A stretch of DNA of 20,400 nucleotides, from the NCBI GenBank assembly GCA_964200075.2, contig CAXNAA020000532.1, positions 1 to 20,400 on the forward strand, given 5' to 3'. Each line of letters opens with the position of its first letter. Position 1 is the stretch's first letter. The stretch comes from Sphacelaria rigidula (lineage: Eukaryota; Phaeophyceae; Sphacelariales). The notes beneath the pieces were generated by a model. The model was not told where the DNA came from. It saw nothing but the letters and a program-made list of their open reading frames with translations, and did no database searches. Positions 9,801 to 18,691 of this stretch are shown one piece after another. The translations under genes and the position numbers were made by a program.

Positions 9801-12800
9801 CTATTGTGGACGCCGGTCTACACCTTTCGGTATATGTGGGCGCACCAGCCCGAGTCACACAGGAAGAAGGCCAACACGGGAGTTTTTTTCCCCTTTTTTA
9901 TTTGCGTCAGTTCTCCACCTTATTCCTTCTGCGATGCTTGCCTTTGTGTATTATCGCGAGAGGGATTCGGCAATCCCTTTCCCTAGTCGACTGTTGAGTC
10001 GATTTTTGTGTACTCACGACATAGTCTCTCTCCACTGTTGAGCATTCCGTGAGAAAAAATCCCAGGTCACTCCGAGATTCGAACCTACGACCCACCCGTT
10101 AGAAGGTTCTGAGGTTACCAACCGAGCCACCGGGGTGGCACGTGTGGACCTACCGGTTGCTCACTGGGCTACGACACCATGCGAACCAATCAAAATGCAG
10201 GGAAATGCACCTCGATCTACGCTTTCGAATGATCAAACGTTCAATCTATCGCGAGTACAGTATACCGCATGAGAGATGTTTAGGGTGTTGGGTCGAAGTA
10301 CGACAGCACCGAGAGCGAAGGCACACCCGGTGCACGAATGATTCGTCCCCGAGTATCGTGTGCTACATGTACGCAGGCGTATGTGCTCCACGTGAAGATC
10401 CCTTGAGTGTCGAAGCAGTTGTTGGGTGTACTCATGATCTCGCATGCCATGGTCTTGTGGCCATTGAACTCGCATCCCTACAAATCCGGGACGGAGCACA
10501 CCGGGTTTTCGCCGGATCAGGCTCGCGATCATCCACCAAGCGTGAAGCGCCGTGCTGTGTTCGACGAGTTGCATGGAGGGTGCTGCGTTCTGCAAAGATT
10601 GTTCGGCCCGAAGCGTACTGATCATTTTGCATTTGGATGACAGCCAACAATGGGTTGCTTTATTATCTGGTATTGCCACTTCCAGAGACAGCGACGGCTC
10701 ATACACTGCCTCATGGGTGTCTCACCATCGTCGAAGCAGTTCTTGGGGTAGGACTGTACTCTAGCATCCTAAAGAGGCGATACGTTGACGTGTTGAGGTA
10801 AAGCAACACCAGCAAGTTGATTTTCAGTGACGGCGAAGGATGCACTTTTCGTTCAAATACAATGCCCCAATATACCGATACACCGAGCAGGGATTGGGGA
10901 GCTATATTCCGAGAGAGCAGCCGGGTGCTGTACGAGGAAGTGGACTACGTGAGGGAGGGAAAAAACGCCGAGCGGTTTTCAAATAACTTCAAAGGGATAG
11001 AATGGGTTAAGGCCCCCGCCATCAACTGGTCACGCAGCTCGGGCAAGGTACTTGCTTCGCTTGCTTTTGCAATGCCCGCGGCCACCCGCTTGTCATGCGG
11101 GGAATCGTAGACACTAGGGGTAACCTACGCGAAATCAACTGTACGGTTAGGCCAGCATGGAGTGTGGCGAAGTGAACGTTAGCACTATCCGTCAGTCAGC
11201 ACGAGATTGTGAAAATACAGGACAAGGAAAGATACCACTCTGATTCGAAACAAGGCCAACACGGATATCCCATAATGGCTTACCAGTTGCGCAAATGAGC
11301 CACTGCGTATTTGCTGTTGCGAACAAATTGTTCCTACACACTGGGAACGCTTGAGGGATAAGATACATTGGAGAGAACGGATGGAGGACCCCGGGGGTAG
11401 ATCTGAAGCGTCCGCCCCTGAGGACAGCCAGAGGGTTCTTGAGTGCAAAATGAGGCGATTTGAGGGGCGTTTCGCATCCACCGCCCTGAGCGCCAAACAC
11501 CATACTGTTCACTTGAGCTTATTTGTTGCAATTCATCAGTGTTGTGGTTACCCGCAAAAGCAAGCCCGTACTTGGAAACGACATCGCATTTTGCTGTTTA
11601 ATCGAAGAAACATACATAAAGAGCTTCATAAGAAAAAAAGAAAAAAAAACGGTTTCGCCGGGGCTTGAATCCTCCCGGGGCTTGAATCCTCCCGGGGCTT
11701 GAATCCCCGCCTGAAGAGGTGAAGGCGCTCCAACTTCCAAGGGTGTACATGCAAAAAATGAGGCACCCCCTTCCCTCATCGACCCATACTCTATCTCGTA
11801 CCACACGCTGCCGGTGTAGTTTCACGCCGATCGCTACCGTTGTTGGCCACCTCAAGTTTGTTGGCCCCTGTCCGATGCTCGATCATTCTGCACGTCGGCA
11901 CGGAACGGGGCGGCGTCACAATCTTAAAGTGATGATGACAGAATGTGTAACATGTGCTGCTGTGTATCTCTCCGCAGGTATTGTGTATGGAGTTTTTGGA
12001 GGGCATCAAAGTGACCGACATAGATAAGATTGATGCTGCGGGGGTGGACCGTGCCTTGCTTGCGACGCGAACAGCGCAGTGCTACTTGTCGCAGCTATGT
12101 CGGCATGGGTTCTTCCACTGCGACCCTCACCCAGGTGCGCGGCATACCTTGTTGTGTTTGTGCTATCAGACGACCAGGGAGAACTGCTTACTCTCATGCA
12201 AAGGTCATTGTGGCAGGTTGTATGAGGAGCCATAACCCGACAACCACCACCTTGGCAAAGCAAGGAAGAAATGGGAGGGGAGAGGCGGCCATACTCATTT
12301 GTTGCCTGCCTTTAGTCGTTTGACCATTAACCACGCATCCCTTCCGGGACGGAGCACCGTTCCTACTCTTAATAGAAAAAAAACGAAGCTAAAAATATCC
12401 CTGTTTTGTTTTCAGCTTGTCGCCGTTTTATCAAGTTTTTCAGCCACTGTCCAGAAAAAAGAAGACAAAAGCATGATGACAGGAAGCTGCTGCCTGGACT
12501 ATGATTAAATCGCGTTTTGGCTTGAAAAGCAGCTGTGAGAACAATCCGTATGCTGCCCAAAACAATCCGTGTTGTGCGGTGGGGGAGGGTGTGTGCGAGC
12601 TCTACTCCCTGGAAAAGAATTCCAAGGCCCCTTGCCTTATTTGGTACAGCAATTCAACTGGGTATGTTGGTGCCTCGGTTATAATTCTGACAGTAAATCT
12701 GGTCATGTCACGAGAGCGGACACTTTTGAGCCACCACGACATGGACATGGTCGGGTGGGCCCCTTCGCTGTGCAGGGCAAATGCAAAGACACTATCAGTA

Positions 12801-15800
12801 GCCGAAAAAAATCACGTCGGTGAGGGCCAGTTTTCGCGACCATGTCCGGAGGGGTATCACATTTGGTGCTCACACTTGATGTTCTTCACTCTTCGTTTCG
12901 TCGGGCGTGCCGCACCCGATACACCCAATATATATCCAGTACACCCAATACTGCTTCCCCAAGCAATGGTGATGGGTTGCACAGGCCGTTCCGGGGTTTC
13001 CAAGAGCTGCGCGAGTGTTTCGTTCACTCTATGTCTCACCCCAAAGCTGTTGTCAGAAGTTGTTCGTGGGGTTTCGCGCGTACTGTCGTCGTTTTTTCCT
13101 TCGAAGCAGTGGGGTTTGGAAGCGTACTAGCTACCCGCACGGGTGGGAGCTGGTGAACAAATCTGTTGTCGAATACGGACTTGGGTGTTCATTACTTGTC
13201 TTTAATGCATCAATATATAACCGCTTTGTTGTCTCTCTCGTACATGTCGATTGCTTGGATGATACGACATATGCCTGTGATACGTTTAGTGTACCTGGCG
13301 ATATCCAGCGTCTTGCATGTGTAAACATATGTTGTGAAGTTGTGACCAACACAGTCACGTCGATGCTGACCATGCCTGGTCCTCATCAGGCACAACTGTA
13401 GTCATGGGTTGTTCCCTTTGTCCGGTAGTTTATTTTACGCCTGTGTGTTTGCTTCTCGGCGCATCGTGAGAGATGGCTTGTCAAAATGACGGTCTCCACA
13501 TGTTTGTTGTTGTCCATACCTGTGATCAAACGTCAGTGTTTTACCGCCCTCTTGTGCATCCGTTGTCGTTGTCGCTCTCTACTGTTGCTATCGTGTTGCT
13601 ATCGTGTTGCTATCGTGGCGCAGGGAACCTGGCGTGCGATGCTGTCGCTGGAGGGCGCATCATCTTCTATGATTTCGGCATGATGGATGAACTGACTTTG
13701 CCACTAAAGCGTGGCTTGGTTGACTTGCTGGTGGGAATATACGGGAACGATGTGAAGCAAGTGGTGGACTCGCTAGAGTCGATGGATGTCATTCGAAAGG
13801 TGAAGTTATTGTCTTATCTCGCCGCCACTTGCGCTTTCTAAGATGGATGGTGACATGTTGTATGCTATATGTACGAGTATTCGTCGAATTGCTCAGGCTC
13901 TTGAGAGGGAGGAAACCCTCACTGTACAGTATCAATTTCACGATTCAACGCAAAATTGCCGTCGTTTGTCAGGGTAAGGTTTTAATTCCATATTCCCTGC
14001 TCTTTCGAAAGGTTGATTGCCTTATTTATCATTAAGGGTGTACCTACATGCTGCATGGTGCGTAGTCTCCCTATAAATATGAACTGTCTACCGATGCTGA
14101 ATTTCTAACACTAGTCGTTCGAGTCGGAACGTGACGAGCCACCAACATATACTGTGGTTCTCAAGAAGTTGTAATCGGTCGATTGGATGGACTGACTTCT
14201 CCGACACCGTGTGTTTCATCGAGCGGCATGTCTGGAACAATCAAATGGTGTTGGACTGTTTCGACTTCGGGTCAGAGCTAAGGCTGGGACTTTACTTGTT
14301 TGTTTCTATTCGCTTGTCCAATAGTCGAGTCACCGGGTGGTTGCATCATTTTGTGCAAAGTTGCCGTGTTTTTCTCCAGCTGCTTGTAAACCTTTGACTG
14401 GTTTGACTAATGGACGTATTGACTGACTGAGTCGTTCGGCTGGTTCATTATCTGACTACATGACTGCAATACCGCATCGTTTCGTGCTTGTACTGTGTTG
14501 CACTGGGTTGTTCAGGGGGCGGACCGGATGACGGTGGATCGGGTAGCGCGATTTTACCTTGGGGAGTTCCAAAACTCCTTGACCAAGGGCGGGAAGTACA
14601 TTAACCAGCTCAATGCAGAAGAGGAGAAGGCACTCGTAAGGTGAGAGCATGACCATTGATGAACTTCCGTCGGTGTATTGATGCACACGTCGACCACGGG
14701 GCTGAACAAAAGCGATGAAATGAATTTTGAAGAAGATGATCTGTGGATGGAGATGCCCACGGGCATGCTGCAAGCTGCTATTACATGCTGATAGCTCGGC
14801 GAGGTAGTTGCATCATATCTCACCCTTGTTGATACTACTCACGCAATCATTTTTGCTGTGCGCGCGAGGTCGACCTAGTATTGTTCTTGGGGTATGACCA
14901 CGGATGAACTCAGTATCGGGGATACCGACGACTGTAAGAAAACATACCGAACACGATCATGTCATGTTCGATTATAAATAGCTTGGAGAGATCCGCCGGG
15001 ATTCGAATAGTCTCTAGTCTCTAGTCTGTAGAGACAGAGGATATCGGTAACAGTATGTCACCGTGGGCTCGTACAGCTCTGTACGGCATGTATACCTATT
15101 GTACGCTGCGCTCGTTGATATTTTGATTCGATTCGCCTTTAGGAGCGGGGCGATTTCACGAATGTTCGCCGACGGCTTCCCATTTTTAGGCACCCACTTT
15201 TTTCGCCCCGATACGTGTCCTTGATACAGTCACAATGTGTTGATCAGCCCAATGTTGTCGTGGCGTGTTGGCAACAATGCCGTTTCTACGCATGACGTGT
15301 TAGTCATTTATTGTCGTGATGCGCCGCAAACGTATCATGACGTTCGTGAGCAGGCGTGAGCGAGCGCAGATCGGACAGGATCTGTTTTCTGGAGACGCGT
15401 CGGTTCCTGTCCAGTTTCCCGCGTCTTTCACCTTCGTGTTTAGAGCCTTCACTACCTTGGACGGCATTGGCAAGACGCTCGACAGCGGCTACGACTTGAC
15501 CAAGATCGCCTCGCCCTACCTCAAGGAGCTGCTGGCTTTCAAAGACGGCTCGGCTTACGTGACGGCGTGGAAGAAGTGGCAAAAGAAGCTGGGTGAGACT
15601 ACACTCCGTTGGTACTATTGGCAGACTGAGGTAGAGGTGTTGAAAGTTATCCCATAGATGGGTTTGCACCTTTTTGGCGTTAGTTGCCCTGTAGCATTAC
15701 CGTGCTGGCTTGCGGCTTGCATTCTATGCGGTCCTTGAAGGTTTCCCCGCGCGCTGAATCAGGATGGTGCTCGTGTGCTGTGCACTTTTCCGGAGACTTT

Positions 15801-16662
15801 CGCGCTCACGCCATTAGTTTCACGGCCATATAATTGTGCAAGTATGTTCCCAGGCTGAGCAAGTTAGTAAGCTGAATCCACAAGAGCGGCAGGTTGGAGA
15901 ACGTGGAACGTGGAAGTGCAAGACTCTAACCCTTGCTGTTCGTCCCTCTTGTACCTCTACACTTGACTACCGTGAACGATGTACGATAACACACGTATCT
16001 GCGTAACGCTCTTTTCAAGTTCATGGATCGAAAGGACCAGCAACGCGCACTAGATGAGATAAACATGGAGCATGTTGTTGTCCTTGAGTATAGTGAGCAG
16101 GCGCTTAACCTTTCAGTTCGCTCGGCAAAAGAAAACTGTTGCGAGGACATCAAAAACATGTGCACATCGTTTTCGATGATCCAAGTGTTGCTGTCGTGAA
16201 GTGCGGAGGGGGTGTCTGAATGTGTGATGCGCGAGCATGGCATGTACCGTGGGTCCTTGAAACACTGATCATGTTTTCACTTGCTGCGTGTTGTTCTACC
16301 CCGGCATTGTTTCGCGCATTTTCGCATCTTGTGTGTGATACGACTTGTCAGGCTGGAGGTATGAAGACGTGGCGAGTGTGGTGCAGAGTCCGCGACGAGT
16401 ACAACACGTGAACGAGGTTGTCAGTAAGCTGGAGACAGGAGACCTTCGGCTGAGGGTGAGGGTGCTAGAAAGCGAAGCGGCTTTCGCGCGAATGGAAGCT
16501 ACGCAGGGCAGCTTAACCGCGGCCGTTATGGCCTCTCTCTTTCTTAACGCCGGAGTAGCGTTGGCGTCTAGCGCTACGGTGGGACCCGCTGTGGCTGGGT
16601 CAAGGGTCATGTATGTCCTGGCAGGATTTTTCGGGCTGCAAGTGCCCATCGGCTACTTGAAG
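5756..16662 (+). CDS. ABC1/UbiB (ADCK)-family atypical kinase, plastid type; nine exons, 3' end unresolved
   Basis: The gene assembles from exons 5756-6853, 8077-8265, 8806-8954, 10891-11047, 11978-12134, 13624-13799, 14516-14640, 15354-15592 and 16352-16662. These total 2601 nt or 867 codons, with GT-AG introns and matching phases. Visible family motifs are GPTFIKIGQ (358-366), AAASLGQ (423-429), ATP-site Lys443 in YAVKVQRPG, ExD at Glu495/Asp497, HCDPHPGN (578-585, catalytic Asp580 and Asn585) and DFG (600-602). Two hydrophobic segments follow at about 817-838 and 846-866. The order and linkers match cyanobacterial/chloroplast ABC1K proteins, most like the plant ABC1K6 group from memory. 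Known plastid members sit at plastoglobules or envelope and influence prenylquinone and isoprenoid-lipid metabolism; that role here is inference. Residues 1 to about 300 are low complexity. An in-frame stop at 5699 makes 5756 the first usable ATG unless an upstream exon exists. Confidence 0.93.
5885..5938 (+). repeat. (AGC/AGT)n coding microsatellite
   Basis: Eight AGC codons followed by a mixed AGT/AGC series encode 15 consecutive Ser, then Asn-Ser-Ser. The other frames give long poly-Leu, poly-Ala or poly-Gln-like shadow translations on both strands. The interruptions suggest an older, partly stabilised repeat. Confidence 0.95.
6854..8076 (+). other. Intron 1 (1223 nt)
   Basis: Donor CAG|GTGCGT, acceptor TTGTCAG|TT, phase 0. 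It contains a T-run at about 7367-7376 and a possible internal exon at 7828-7935. No other gene or repeat is recognisable; the short open frames on both strands have no family resemblance. Confidence 0.85.
7828..7935 (+). other. Possible cassette exon or cryptic exon in intron 1
   Basis: A 108-nt segment is flanked by an acceptor (TTTTTCGCGAGCAG) and a consensus donor (GCG|GTAAGC). It is open in the phase required by the surrounding introns and would add 36 residues beginning [11 protein letters not shown]. The insertion would fall directly after the KIGQ motif, where family members continue straight into the LFSTR-like segment. It is therefore not part of the normal kinase and may be cryptic or an alternative exon. 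Confidence 0.25.
8077..8265 (+). CDS. Kinase exon 2
   Basis: This exon encodes residues 367-429, phase 0 at both ends. It continues the KxGQ motif with [17 protein letters not shown] and LQDNVPGF, a typical ABC1 N-terminal extension. It ends with AAASLGQ, the Ala-rich loop that replaces the Gly-rich loop of ordinary kinases. Donor CAG|GTGAGT is near-consensus. Confidence 0.93.
8266..8805 (+). other. Intron 2 (540 nt)
   Basis: The shortest intron, GTGAGT...GACAG, phase 0. Open frames cross it on both strands (8352-8786 plus, 8073-8522 minus), but the translations have no family resemblance and the plus frame does not match the flanking exons. No repeat is recognised. Confidence 0.88.
8806..8954 (+). 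CDS. Kinase exon 3 with ATP-site lysine
   Basis: This exon encodes residues 430-478 plus two bases of Arg479. [10 protein letters not shown] carries the invariant Lys443, and FEVDLRSIG continues the N-lobe. It ends SR across the junction with exon 4 (AG|G), giving [11 protein letters not shown], the expected family linker. Confidence 0.93.
9441..9460. repeat. (GTGCT)n short microsatellite
   Basis: About four copies of a GTGCT pentanucleotide within intron 3, preceded by the related GCACTGGACT. Confidence 0.85.
10054..10139 (-). repeat. tRNA-Arg(UCU)-derived SINE-like module
   Basis: Read on the minus strand, an A-box-like TGGCTCGGTTGG (10118-10129) is followed by CCTTCTAACGGGT, resembling a tRNA-Arg(UCU) anticodon region. 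Then comes GGTCGTAGGTTCGAATCT, a B-box and T-loop at 10075-10085, and a T6 run (A6 at 10054-10059 on the plus strand). The acceptor, anticodon and T stems do not pair well, so it is not a functional tRNA. A tRNA pseudogene or SINE head with internal Pol III promoter elements fits. It lies antisense within kinase intron 3. Confidence 0.55.
10446..10499. repeat. Dispersed repeat, copy 1 (intron 3)
   Basis: GCCATTGAACTCGCATCCCT..ATCCGGGACGGAGCAC resembles GACCATTAACCACGCATCCCT..TCCGGGACGGAGCAC at 12309-12357 in intron 5. They look like two diverged copies of an unnamed interspersed repeat. Confidence 0.5.
10891..11047 (+). CDS. Kinase exon 4 with ExD motif
   Basis: This exon encodes the last base of Arg479 then residues 480-531. 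[17 protein letters not shown] contains the ABC1-specific ExD pair (Glu495, Asp497), which takes part in nucleotide/metal binding in this family. It ends in phase 0 at GGCAAG|GTACTT and joins GK to VLCMEFLEG in exon 5. Confidence 0.92.
11659..11708. repeat. 17-bp tandem repeat, three copies
   Basis: CGGGGCTTGAATCCTCC occurs twice exactly, then a third time with a changed end (CGGGGCTTGAATCCC). On the minus strand each unit holds a T-arm-like GGATTCAAGCCCC. The array lies at the T-arm of the adjacent tRNA-like sequence. Confidence 0.9.
11659..11745 (-). repeat. tRNA-like module with multiplied T-arm motif
   Basis: On the minus strand a D-arm-like TTGGAAGTTGGAGC (11727-11740) is followed by a perfect 5-bp stem CGCCT/AGGCG (11723-11727 with 11708-11712) enclosing a 10-nt loop. 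Then come three T-arm-like GGATTCAAGCCCC units and T9/T7 runs (A-runs at 11641-11649 and 11633-11639 on the plus strand). This resembles a SINE head ending in a Pol III terminator. The loop is longer than a normal 7-nt anticodon loop, so it is not a working tRNA. Confidence 0.4.
11978..12134 (+). CDS. Kinase exon 5 with catalytic loop
   Basis: This exon encodes residues 532-583 plus one base of Gly584. [14 protein letters not shown] is the hinge region. The exon ends with [10 protein letters not shown], whose Asp580 is the catalytic aspartate. The codon for Gly of DPHPGN is split by the intron. Donor CCAG|GTGCGC. Confidence 0.93.
12309..12357. repeat. Dispersed repeat, copy 2 (intron 5)
   Basis: Matches 10446-10499 over GACCATTAAC..CGCATCCCT and TCCGGGACGGAGCAC, with a six-base length difference in the middle. 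Confidence 0.5.
13584..13617 (+). repeat. 11-bp tandem repeat at the intron 5 acceptor
   Basis: TGTTGCTATCG is repeated about three times and ends only about seven bases before the exon 6 junction. It occupies the position of the polypyrimidine tract and probable branch region. Confidence 0.85.
13624..13799 (+). CDS. Kinase exon 6 with DFG motif
   Basis: Two bases complete Gly584, then residues 585-642. Asn585 completes HxDxxxxN, and [12 protein letters not shown] holds the metal-binding Asp600 of [23 protein letters not shown] is the usual C-lobe helix. Donor AAAG|GTGAAG, phase 0. Confidence 0.93.
13800..14515 (+). other. Intron 6 (716 nt)
   Basis: GTGAAG...TTGTTCAG, phase 0. GACTGACTGA-like short repeats occur near 14408-14430. 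I see no gene or recognisable mobile element. Confidence 0.88.
14516..14640 (+). CDS. Kinase exon 7
   Basis: This exon encodes residues 643-683 plus two bases of Arg684: [20 protein letters not shown]...[10 protein letters not shown]. It corresponds to the variable helical segment after the C-lobe in plastid ABC1K proteins. Donor TAAG|GTGAGA. Confidence 0.9.
14641..15353 (+). other. Intron 7 (713 nt)
   Basis: GTGAGA...GAGCAG, phase 2. It contains a short hairpin (GTCTCTA...TAGAGAC, 15017-15035) preceded by a duplicated TAGTCTC motif. Nothing else is recognised. Confidence 0.88.
15017..15035. repeat. 7-bp inverted repeat (hairpin)
   Basis: GTCTCTA and TAGAGAC are perfect reverse complements separated by five bases. 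An extra copy of the left arm precedes it. Its function in the intron is unknown. Confidence 0.7.
15354..15592 (+). CDS. Kinase exon 8
   Basis: One base completes Arg684, then residues 685-763 plus one base of Gly764. [32 protein letters not shown] and [15 protein letters not shown] are hallmark C-terminal segments of plastid/cyanobacterial ABC1K proteins (the family pattern is IGEDLF...FRFPSTFTFVLRAF...LEGIG). Donor CTGG|GTGAGA. Confidence 0.93.
15593..16351 (+). other. Intron 8 (759 nt)
   Basis: GTGAGA...CTTGTCAG, phase 1. I see no gene, mobile element or repeat in it. Confidence 0.87.
16352..16662 (+). CDS. Kinase exon 9 with C-terminal hydrophobic segments
   Basis: This exon encodes residues 764-867. 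[20 protein letters not shown] matches the conserved coil of plastid ABC1K C-termini. Two hydrophobic segments follow (about 817-838 and 846-866), ending [20 protein letters not shown] donor at 16663 is in phase 0. Without splicing the frame reads 83 more codons to a TAG at 16912, but that extension does not look like the family's short charged tail. Confidence 0.85.
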
Positions 16663-18690
16663 GTAATGCTGATGCTTCATTACTCGATTCGACCCAGCCT
16701 CTACTATGTTACTGGCTTTGTGTGCGTCGTACAGTCGGATTTTGAAGGCTTCGTATGGCTGTCGCTGTCCAGTATGACGAGCATGGCCCCTGCAAGTCGG
16801 CTGACAGTCGTACGCTCGAGCCAAATGTGGTACTCTCTGCGGCGTTTCCCAAGTGCTTCTTGTGTTGAATTGCATGCCAGTGGATTTCTGCACGATGTAG
16901 TACCGCTTATGTAGGAAATGACGTTTGCTCGCGTTTTTCGTCGACGTCCCTGTTGCTTGCCACCCGTTGCTTGTCACCCAAGCGAACGCTAATTTGTGTA
17001 TCTGTTATTGCTGCTGACCGAAAGGACGCTTACGTTGCTTCTCAACTCAACTGGGTCATTTTCCGTGTGTTTTCATGCCATCCGTGCACCTCAGTTAATG
17101 TCACACTAGATCTTGCTTATTGAAGAAGCCATGATGTGCTGCTTTCAGAAGCTCCTGTTGTTTCCCAAGTGGATTAATCATACGCCCACGTATTACTCGT
17201 CATCTGAGCAACTCGCGTTTTGCTTTTCAATGCCCGTCTTGCTTTCCAATTGTCCCACTCCCCCGCGTATCTTGACGCTGCACACCAGGCATGGAGCATG
17301 AGTCGTCAGGCCAAATCCGTCAAGGGCTTCCGCTAACGTGCTTAAATGTACCGTAGTTGGATTGATTGCTGCACCCCCTTTCTGCCTTTGCTCGTATTGT
17401 GCTGGTAGTAGGGTGTGTGCGTGTGTGCTTTACCAGGGTCTCGCTTTTACGCTGTGGGAACACGTTGAGCCACAATAAAGCACTTGTGCGCACGCAGATA
17501 TTTTGCTTTCGACAGCTTCCGACAGCTAGATCACAGTTGGTCAGAGGCTGAGTTTAGAACTCTGCTCGCTCACTCGTCGATTCCAGCACGAACTTGTGGA
17601 ACATATATAAGTGAAAATAAATTTGAATGTGTGCTATCCGAGTCTTCTTGTTACCTGTTCCGTGTTCATGTTCTAGTGAGGACAAGAAAAATGATAGGTG
17701 TCTTTAGTCATGGCCGCTGACGACGACGGGAGAAGGCGAGGCAGCAGATGAAGAGTGCGTGTGCCTGGTTGCCTTAATTACTCTCCTCGCCCCCACCCTA
17801 CCAAGACCGTGTTTTGACTGATTCGATTTAGGTAGTGTGATCAACAGTTATTCCTTCTACTGGTTGTACTCGGGTAGCCTGCCGTACGCGCCATGATGGT
17901 AGCAGCTGCCTTTGTTGGCTTGTGCACCTTTGTAAGTCTGTTTACCTCTTCGTGAAGTCACTGGGTATCTACACGAAATATGTTGAGCGTGCGGCATTTG
18001 GGACCAGTGTCTGTGCAAGAAACGCTCCACCGGCATTCGCCGACATCATGCCAGCGACGGGTGCGAGCTTTCTCGGACGAGTGCGCCACATATCATGCTT
18101 GCCACTGGAGTTATTAGGTTTGAAGGCTCATCGGCAGGTGGCGCAAAGGGCTGCCGTGCTGGCGTTGTCAATTCCGAGTGTTTGGAGAGGTTGCAGTGGT
18201 GCATGTCGTGACACTGTTGTGATGTTGACTCTAGTGCGTGGCGGCCGTTGTTGGTTTTTTTCCAGTACCTTGTGACGGCCTCTTTCGAGGGTTTGTACCA
18301 TACTTTTCGTTGCGCTGTAATTACAGCGGTAAGATTGAGGGGGATAATTGGATTGAGTCGCGTGTGCGCCAAGACAGCAGTACATGTCATGAAAGAGCAG
18401 TCTTGAGAAAAAGTAGAGCCAATTGGGGAAACCGTCTCATTCGAGAAGAGAGATGCACTAGAAAATATAACGTGGGTGCGGATTGTTGCATGAAGCTGTC
18501 CCCGGGGTATCGCGCCTTGCGAAATGAGGGGTGCATTGTGTGTGAGCGACTTCTGGTGCATTGTATGTCATTATTAGACGAGTGATGACTTTGTGATGAT
18601 CTGGCACAAAATGGAGTTTCAAACCTAAATCCCTTGTTTCATATCCCGACGGAGGGGGGGGCTTCATGCGCGATGGTGTTGCTGTGCAGT
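16663..18690 (+). other. 3' flank of the kinase gene; terminal exon not resolved
   Basis: Family tails continue a few charged residues past the last helix, so a short terminal exon is expected here. Candidates in the required phase are after CACCTCAG at 17095 (four codons then TAG), after GCTTTCAG at about 17149 (KLLLFPKW..., longer), and after CGATTCCAG at about 17588 (HELVEHI then TAA, followed by AATAAA near 17613). None is conclusive. Open frames such as 17922-18275 show no family resemblance. Confidence 0.5.
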
Positions 18691-18691
18691 A

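Larger units (their letters stand above)
8955..10890 (+). other. Intron 3 (1936 nt)
   Basis: The longest intron, GTATCA...GAGCAG, phase 2. It contains a short (GTGCT)n repeat at 9441-9460, a minus-strand tRNA-derived module at 10054-10139, one copy of a dispersed repeat at 10446-10499, and a short pair around GTCGAAGCAGTT at about 10409 and 10730. Open frames such as 9529-10041 and 10142-10621 cross these repeats and show no protein family. Confidence 0.85.
11048..11977 (+). other. Intron 4 (930 nt)
   Basis: GTACTT...TCCGCAG, phase 0. It contains A-rich tracts at 11633-11649, a 17-bp tandem repeat at 11659-11708 and a tRNA-like module on the minus strand at about 11659-11745. No gene is recognised. 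Confidence 0.87.
12135..13623 (+). other. Intron 5 (1489 nt)
   Basis: GTGCGC...GGCGCAG, phase 1. It contains the second copy of a dispersed repeat (12309-12357) and an 11-bp tandem repeat just before the acceptor. The long open frame 12501-13130 has no family resemblance and is regarded as chance. Confidence 0.86.

Noticed and set aside
9529-10041. 170-codon open frame in intron 3
   Set aside because: It has no recognisable domain; its composition resembles the surrounding intron and its end lies beside the tRNA-like repeat.
12501-13130. 209-codon plus-strand open frame in intron 5
   Set aside because: No family resemblance, and it lies between exons 5 and 6, which must be joined for the DPHPGN motif.
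14985-15012. tRNA T-arm-like ATTCGAAT..CCGGCGG on the minus strand
   Set aside because: No A-box, anticodon arm or T-stem pairing around it; a single T-loop-like match is expected by chance.
16663-16914. Read-through of exon 9 to TAG at 16912
   Set aside because: A GTAATG donor precedes it and the extra 83 residues do not resemble the short charged tail of the family; kept only as an alternative.
17922-18275. 117-codon open frame in the 3' flank
   Set aside because: No family resemblance and overlapped by an equally long minus-strand frame; likely chance.
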